A model generated the notes under the pieces. It was not told the origin of the DNA and searched no databases. It saw nothing but the letters and a program-made list of their open reading frames with translations. A DNA stretch of 8,334 nucleotides from CAZMXI01 sp964570205 (GTDB taxonomy: Bacteria; Planctomycetota; Phycisphaerae; Tepidisphaerales; Tepidisphaeraceae), in assembly GCA_964570205.1 (NCBI GenBank), contig CAZMXI010000199.1:1-8334 (forward strand), in the 5' to 3' direction. Position numbers and translations under genes: made by a program. Positions 5,868 through 8,334 of this stretch are shown piece after piece; position 1 is the stretch's first letter, and each line of letters starts with the position of its first letter.

Positions 5868-6734
5868 ATGCGCGTGATCGCGTTGATGAACCAGAAGGGC
5901 GGCGTCGGCAAAACAACCACAACGGCGAATCTGGGAGCGGCGCTGGCCGAGATGGGGAACAAAGTCTGCCTCATTGACCTCGACCCGCAGGCGCACCTGA
6001 CGATCAACTACGGCGTCGAGCCATCGCCGCATATAGTGAGCCTATACAACGTGCTCGTCGAGGAACGCAGCTTCCTCGAAGCGGTTCACAAGGTCGATGA
6101 CAACATCGCGCTGGTGCCCAGCTCTATCGACCTGGCGGCGGCCGAGATCGAACTGGTCAGCGTCCTTGGCCGCGAGATGCTCCTGAGAAAGAGAATCGAA
6201 GCGGCGCAGCACGACTTCGACTTCATCCTGCTCGACTGCCCGCCAAGCCTCGGGCTGCTGACGATCAACTCGCTGGCCGTCGCCACCGAGGTCATCATCC
6301 CCATGCAGGCGCACTTCCTGGCGCTTCAGGGAGTGGGCAAGCTGCTGGAGACGGTGCAACTGGTCAGCCGGCGCATGAATCCGAAGCTCAAGGTCAGCGG
6401 CATCGTGCTGACCATGTTCGACGCACAGACCAAGCTCTCGGCCGAGGTGGTCAACGACCTCAACAGTTTCATCGCCCAAGCCAAGGGCAGGCCGTTGCCC
6501 TGGGCAGATGCGAGGATATTCAACGCGAGGATCCGCCGGAACATCAAACTGGCCGAGAGCCCGAGCTTCGGGCAGACGATCCTGCGTTACGAGCCCACCA
6601 GCAATGGAGCGGCCGACTATCGTGCCCTGGCCAAGGAGGTGCTGGACATGTCGCCGCAGCCGGCGCCCGCCGCGACGGGCGGCCTGTCGATGGACGCCGC
6701 GCCGAAGGATCTGGTGACCGCTCCTGCGGTGTGA
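5868..6734 (+). CDS. parA: ParA/Soj-family ATPase, orphan
   Basis: This 288-residue protein is a ParA-type ATPase. Members dimerise on ATP, bind DNA non-specifically and position chromosomes, plasmids or protein cargo. The deviant Walker A KGGVGKTTT is at residues 10-18 with both signature lysines (Lys10, Lys15). The A' motif LIDLDPQ is at 35-41 and the Walker B ILLDCPP at 120-126 with Asp123. The C-terminal FNARIRRNIKLAESPSFG block is typical of chromosomal Soj proteins and includes basic residues used for DNA binding in the family. The last 25 or so residues are Ala/Pro-rich and probably disordered. GGAGGT at 5858-5863 fixes the start at 5868; an upstream in-frame ATG at 5784 would add 28 residues that look unrelated to the family. 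No parB lies beside it, and no parS-like 16-mer was noticed. It is followed after 10 nt by a VanZ-like gene. Confidence 0.96.
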   Translation: MRVIALMNQKGGVGKTTTTANLGAALAEMGNKVCLIDLDPQAHLTINYGVEPSPHIVSLYNVLVEERSFLEAVHKVDDNIALVPSSIDLAAAEIELVSVLGREMLLRKRIEAAQHDFDFILLDCPPSLGLLTINSLAVATEVIIPMQAHFLALQGVGKLLETVQLVSRRMNPKLKVSGIVLTMFDAQTKLSAEVVNDLNSFIAQAKGRPLPWADARIFNARIRRNIKLAESPSFGQTILRYEPTSNGAADYRALAKEVLDMSPQPAPAATGGLSMDAAPKDLVTAPAV

Positions 6735-6744
6735 AGACGCTTCC

Positions 6745-7152
6745 ATGCGGTCACGCAAACGAACCATCCTGTGGAGCATGACCCTCGCCTATTGGGTGCT
6801 GCTGGCTGTGCTGACCCACCTGCCCAAGCCGCCGGGAGTGCCGGGACCCGGCGACAAAACCCAGCATTTCCTCGCCTATTTCGTCCTGTCGGGGCTGCTC
6901 TACGCGACGCTGTGGGCGGCTGGATCAGGCGCGTGGCGGGCGGCGGGCGTCGTCGTTCTGGCGTCGCTGGCGTTCGGTGCGACCGATGAGATCACGCAGC
7001 CATGGGTGGGGCGATTCTGCGAACTGGCCGACTGGCTGGCGGATGCCGCCGGCACGCTGGCTGCGGTGGCGATCATGGCGGCACTGCGGTGGGCGCGAAC
7101 CCGTGGGAGCGAATCCGGGGCGGCATCGCCGGCCAGCGATGCGGCCGGATGA
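6745..7152 (+). CDS. VanZ-like membrane protein
   Basis: This 135-residue integral membrane protein has about four hydrophobic segments (roughly 8-25, 42-60, 65-80, 98-115). VanZ-family residues are clear: Asp37-Lys38 with His41 in DKTQHFLAYF, Asp81-Glu82 with Gln85 in ATDEITQ, Gly89-Arg90, and Asp96-Trp97 with Asp100 and Gly103 in the final helix. The family is named for teicoplanin-resistance VanZ, but most members are not linked to resistance, and the biochemical role is unknown. Nothing here suggests a resistance cluster. The tail after residue 118 is Gly/Ser/Ala-rich and probably disordered. The ATG follows the parA stop by 10 nt and has no recognisable SD, so translation probably depends on coupling to parA. 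No terminator with a T-run was found in the 92 bases before the convergent gene. Confidence 0.93.
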   Translation: MRSRKRTILWSMTLAYWVLLAVLTHLPKPPGVPGPGDKTQHFLAYFVLSGLLYATLWAAGSGAWRAAGVVVLASLAFGATDEITQPWVGRFCELADWLADAAGTLAAVAIMAALRWARTRGSESGAASPASDAAG

Positions 7153-7244
7153 TCAGCCACTGGCGTGCCTCCGGTCGGGGTGGACATCAGCCGAGACCGC
7201 TGGCGAACGAGAAGACCGAGGCCCAAACGGAAGGATTCAAGGGA

Positions 7245-7598
7245 TTACTGGCCGAACGTGTCGAGGAAGCGTGGGGCGGCGGCTCTGAGGGCGAAAAAGA
7301 GGCCGGACGCGAGAGCGGCGATAAACAGGGCGAGAACGGCGTATTGTCTGAGCTTTCGAGGAAAGCGGATGGGGCCGATATGCCACCAGCGGGGCACATA
7401 AACAGGTCGGTCGGGCAGCAGGAGGCCCTTCTGCTCAACTGCCGCCAGGGTGGACATATCCTCGGCGGGGGCGGGCTCGGGTGGAGGAGCATACAGGTCA
7501 ACGAGGGCGCGGCAGTTTCGGCACCGGATCGGCTCGACCGAGACGGTGTTCGGGAGAATGATGGGCTTGCCGCAGTTAGGGCAACGGACCGTGGCCAT
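7245..7598 (-). CDS. Zinc-ribbon protein with C-terminal membrane anchor
   Basis: This 117-residue protein has no named family that I recognise. Cys6, Cys9, Cys26 and Cys29 form two CxxC pairs (CPNC and CRNC), an N-terminal zinc ribbon of the kind seen in many bacterial MJ0042- or FYDLN-like short proteins. A Pro/Glu-rich linker (37-47) follows, then a segment rich in Trp and Pro (62-80). A single hydrophobic helix at about 86-104, preceded by RKLRQ, leaves only a short tail. This predicts a tail-anchored protein with its ribbon in the cytoplasm. The ATG at 7598 is preceded by GAAAGG at suitable spacing. The longer reading from 7640 adds 14 residues and starts without an SD. It converges with vanZ and diverges from the ABC-F gene. 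A role in regulation or protein contacts is possible but not shown. Confidence 0.75.
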   Translation of the reverse strand: MATVRCPNCGKPIILPNTVSVEPIRCRNCRALVDLYAPPPEPAPAEDMSTLAAVEQKGLLLPDRPVYVPRWWHIGPIRFPRKLRQYAVLALFIAALASGLFFALRAAAPRFLDTFGQ

Positions 7599-7695
7599 TG
7601 CGGACCTTTCCAATACCATATCCCTCCAGAACCGTCGCATCGTAACGACTTGTCTACATGATTCTACGCAGAGTCCCCTGTGCAGGTCTGCCGCG

Positions 7696-7725
7696 GTGGC
7701 AAGATGGGGGTGCGGGCCCTACAAT
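7696..7725 (+). promoter_or_regulatory. Candidate promoter of the ABC-F gene giving a very short leader
   Basis: TACAAT (7720-7725, 5/6 consensus) lies 15 nt before the ATG at 7741. A -35-like GTGGCA (7696-7701) is 18 bases upstream of it. Transcription would start near 7731, leaving about 10 nt of leader with no SD, so the mRNA would be nearly leaderless. Confidence 0.4.
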
Positions 7726-7740
7726 GCCCGACTTTCCAAG

Positions 7741-8334
7741 ATGTCCATAGCATCCCTGGCCAACATCGAGAAGACGTTCGGTAAGCGCATCCTGTTCAAT
7801 GGATTGAGCCTCACGATCTACGAAGGCGAGCGCATCGGGTTCATCGGAGCCAACGGCGCCGGCAAGACCACACTTTTCAAGGTCCTGGTGGGGCAGGTGA
7901 CGCCGGACCACGGCGCCGTGGCCATCAGCAAGGCCGTGAAGGTGGGATATCTGACGCAGGATCCGGTCTTCGACCCGGCCAATACGGTAATGGATGAGGC
8001 CGAGCTCGCTTTTGCACAGCTTCACGAGCTGTCGCACCGCCTTCGGGAACTTGAGCATGAGATGGCCGGAAAAGGAGGGGAGACTCTGGAGAAGGTGTTG
8101 CGTCAGTATCAGATGACGCAGCATGAGTTCGACCTGGCCGGCGGGTATGCCTGGCGGCACCGTCTCGAGGCGACCCTGCAAGGGGTCGGGCTGGAGCCGG
8201 CAAGCTGGGGGCAGAACGTGGAGACGCTGTCGGGCGGGCAGCGGTCGCGGCTGGCGCTGGCGCGCCTGCTCATCAGCGAGCCCGACCTGCTTCTGCTGGA
8301 TGAGCCGACCAACCACCTCGACCTGAACGCCATC
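7741..8334 (+). CDS. ABC-F family ATPase, 5' part (cut by the window end)
   Basis: The reading frame is open from ATG 7741 to the last base, giving 198 residues of the first nucleotide-binding domain. ABC-F proteins have two such domains, no transmembrane part, and act on ribosomes to resolve stalled or drug-bound states. Visible motifs are Walker A GANGAGKTT (36-44), the signature LSGGQRSRLALAR (163-175) and Walker B LLLLDEPTNHLD (183-194) with catalytic Glu188. The stretch 110-150 is rich in Leu, Glu, Gln and His and forms the helical insert before the signature. The N-terminus (MSIASLANIEKTFG) fits the family start. No SD precedes the ATG; an in-frame GTG at 7696 would add 15 residues without family support. 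The missing second domain and linker prevent assignment to the Uup, EttA, YdiF or antibiotic-resistance branches. Confidence 0.97.
   Translation, partial: MSIASLANIEKTFGKRILFNGLSLTIYEGERIGFIGANGAGKTTLFKVLVGQVTPDHGAVAISKAVKVGYLTQDPVFDPANTVMDEAELAFAQLHELSHRLRELEHEMAGKGGETLEKVLRQYQMTQHEFDLAGGYAWRHRLEATLQGVGLEPASWGQNVETLSGGQRSRLALARLLISEPDLLLLDEPTNHLDLNAI

Noticed and set aside
5274..6032. Minus-strand open frame of 252 codons spanning the divergent spacer and parA start
   Set aside because: It covers the start of gpmI, the Lys-rich gene, its terminator and parA in antisense. Its phenylalanine/leucine-rich part is just the complement of the AAG repeats and A-tracts.
7002..7661. Plus-strand open frame of 219 codons
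   Set aside because: It overlaps vanZ and is antisense to the zinc-ribbon gene; composition is Gly/Arg-rich with no family motif.
7654..8316. Minus-strand open frame of 220 codons
   Set aside because: It is antisense to the ABC-F gene, whose Walker and signature motifs are unmistakable.

Overview
The window is GC-rich (roughly 60%), gene-dense bacterial chromosome with no mobile element, CRISPR array, rRNA or tRNA that I can see. All recognisable genes are housekeeping or conserved-hypothetical types. The long membrane pyrophosphatase with a signal-peptide-like N-terminus, mixed use of strong and absent Shine-Dalgarno (SD) sequences, Lys-rich small protein and orphan ParA would suit a Planctomycetota-like (possibly Phycisphaerae) genome. 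That placement is inference from style, not a phylogenetic result.

Layout. 1-301 is a gene-free leader with a candidate promoter and some foldable RNA. 302-3064 (+) is hppA, a K+-dependent-type ion-pumping membrane pyrophosphatase of unusual length (920 aa). 3065-3304 is a convergent spacer with two hairpin terminators facing each other. 3305-3565 (-) is a 7Fe-type ferredoxin with its own promoter. 3680-5317 (-) is gpmI, with a strong hairpin terminator just before the ferredoxin promoter. 5318-5517 is a divergent spacer. 5518-5589 (+) is a 23-residue Lys-Lys repeat peptide with an A-tract/TTGACG promoter, an almost complete anti-SD match and a structured 3' region ending in a textbook terminator at 5741. 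5868-6734 (+) is an orphan ParA ATPase and 6745-7152 (+) a VanZ-like membrane protein; these two probably form an operon. 7245-7598 (-) is a zinc-ribbon protein with a C-terminal membrane anchor. 7741 to the window end (+) is the first 198 codons of an ABC-F ATPase.

How the genes fit together. hppA (pyrophosphate-driven ion pumping), gpmI (glycolysis/gluconeogenesis) and the ferredoxin (low-potential electron transfer) are all central energy metabolism, but they sit in separate transcription units. ParA, the Lys-rich peptide and the ABC-F factor concern DNA or ribosome management, but no shared pathway can be shown from sequence alone.

The least ordinary part is 5431-5741. It looks like a compact, strongly expressed transcript of about 250 nt carrying a tiny basic peptide followed by consecutive stem-loops. 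The insertion of about 100 residues in the extracytoplasmic TM12-13 loop of HppA is the second point worth a look.
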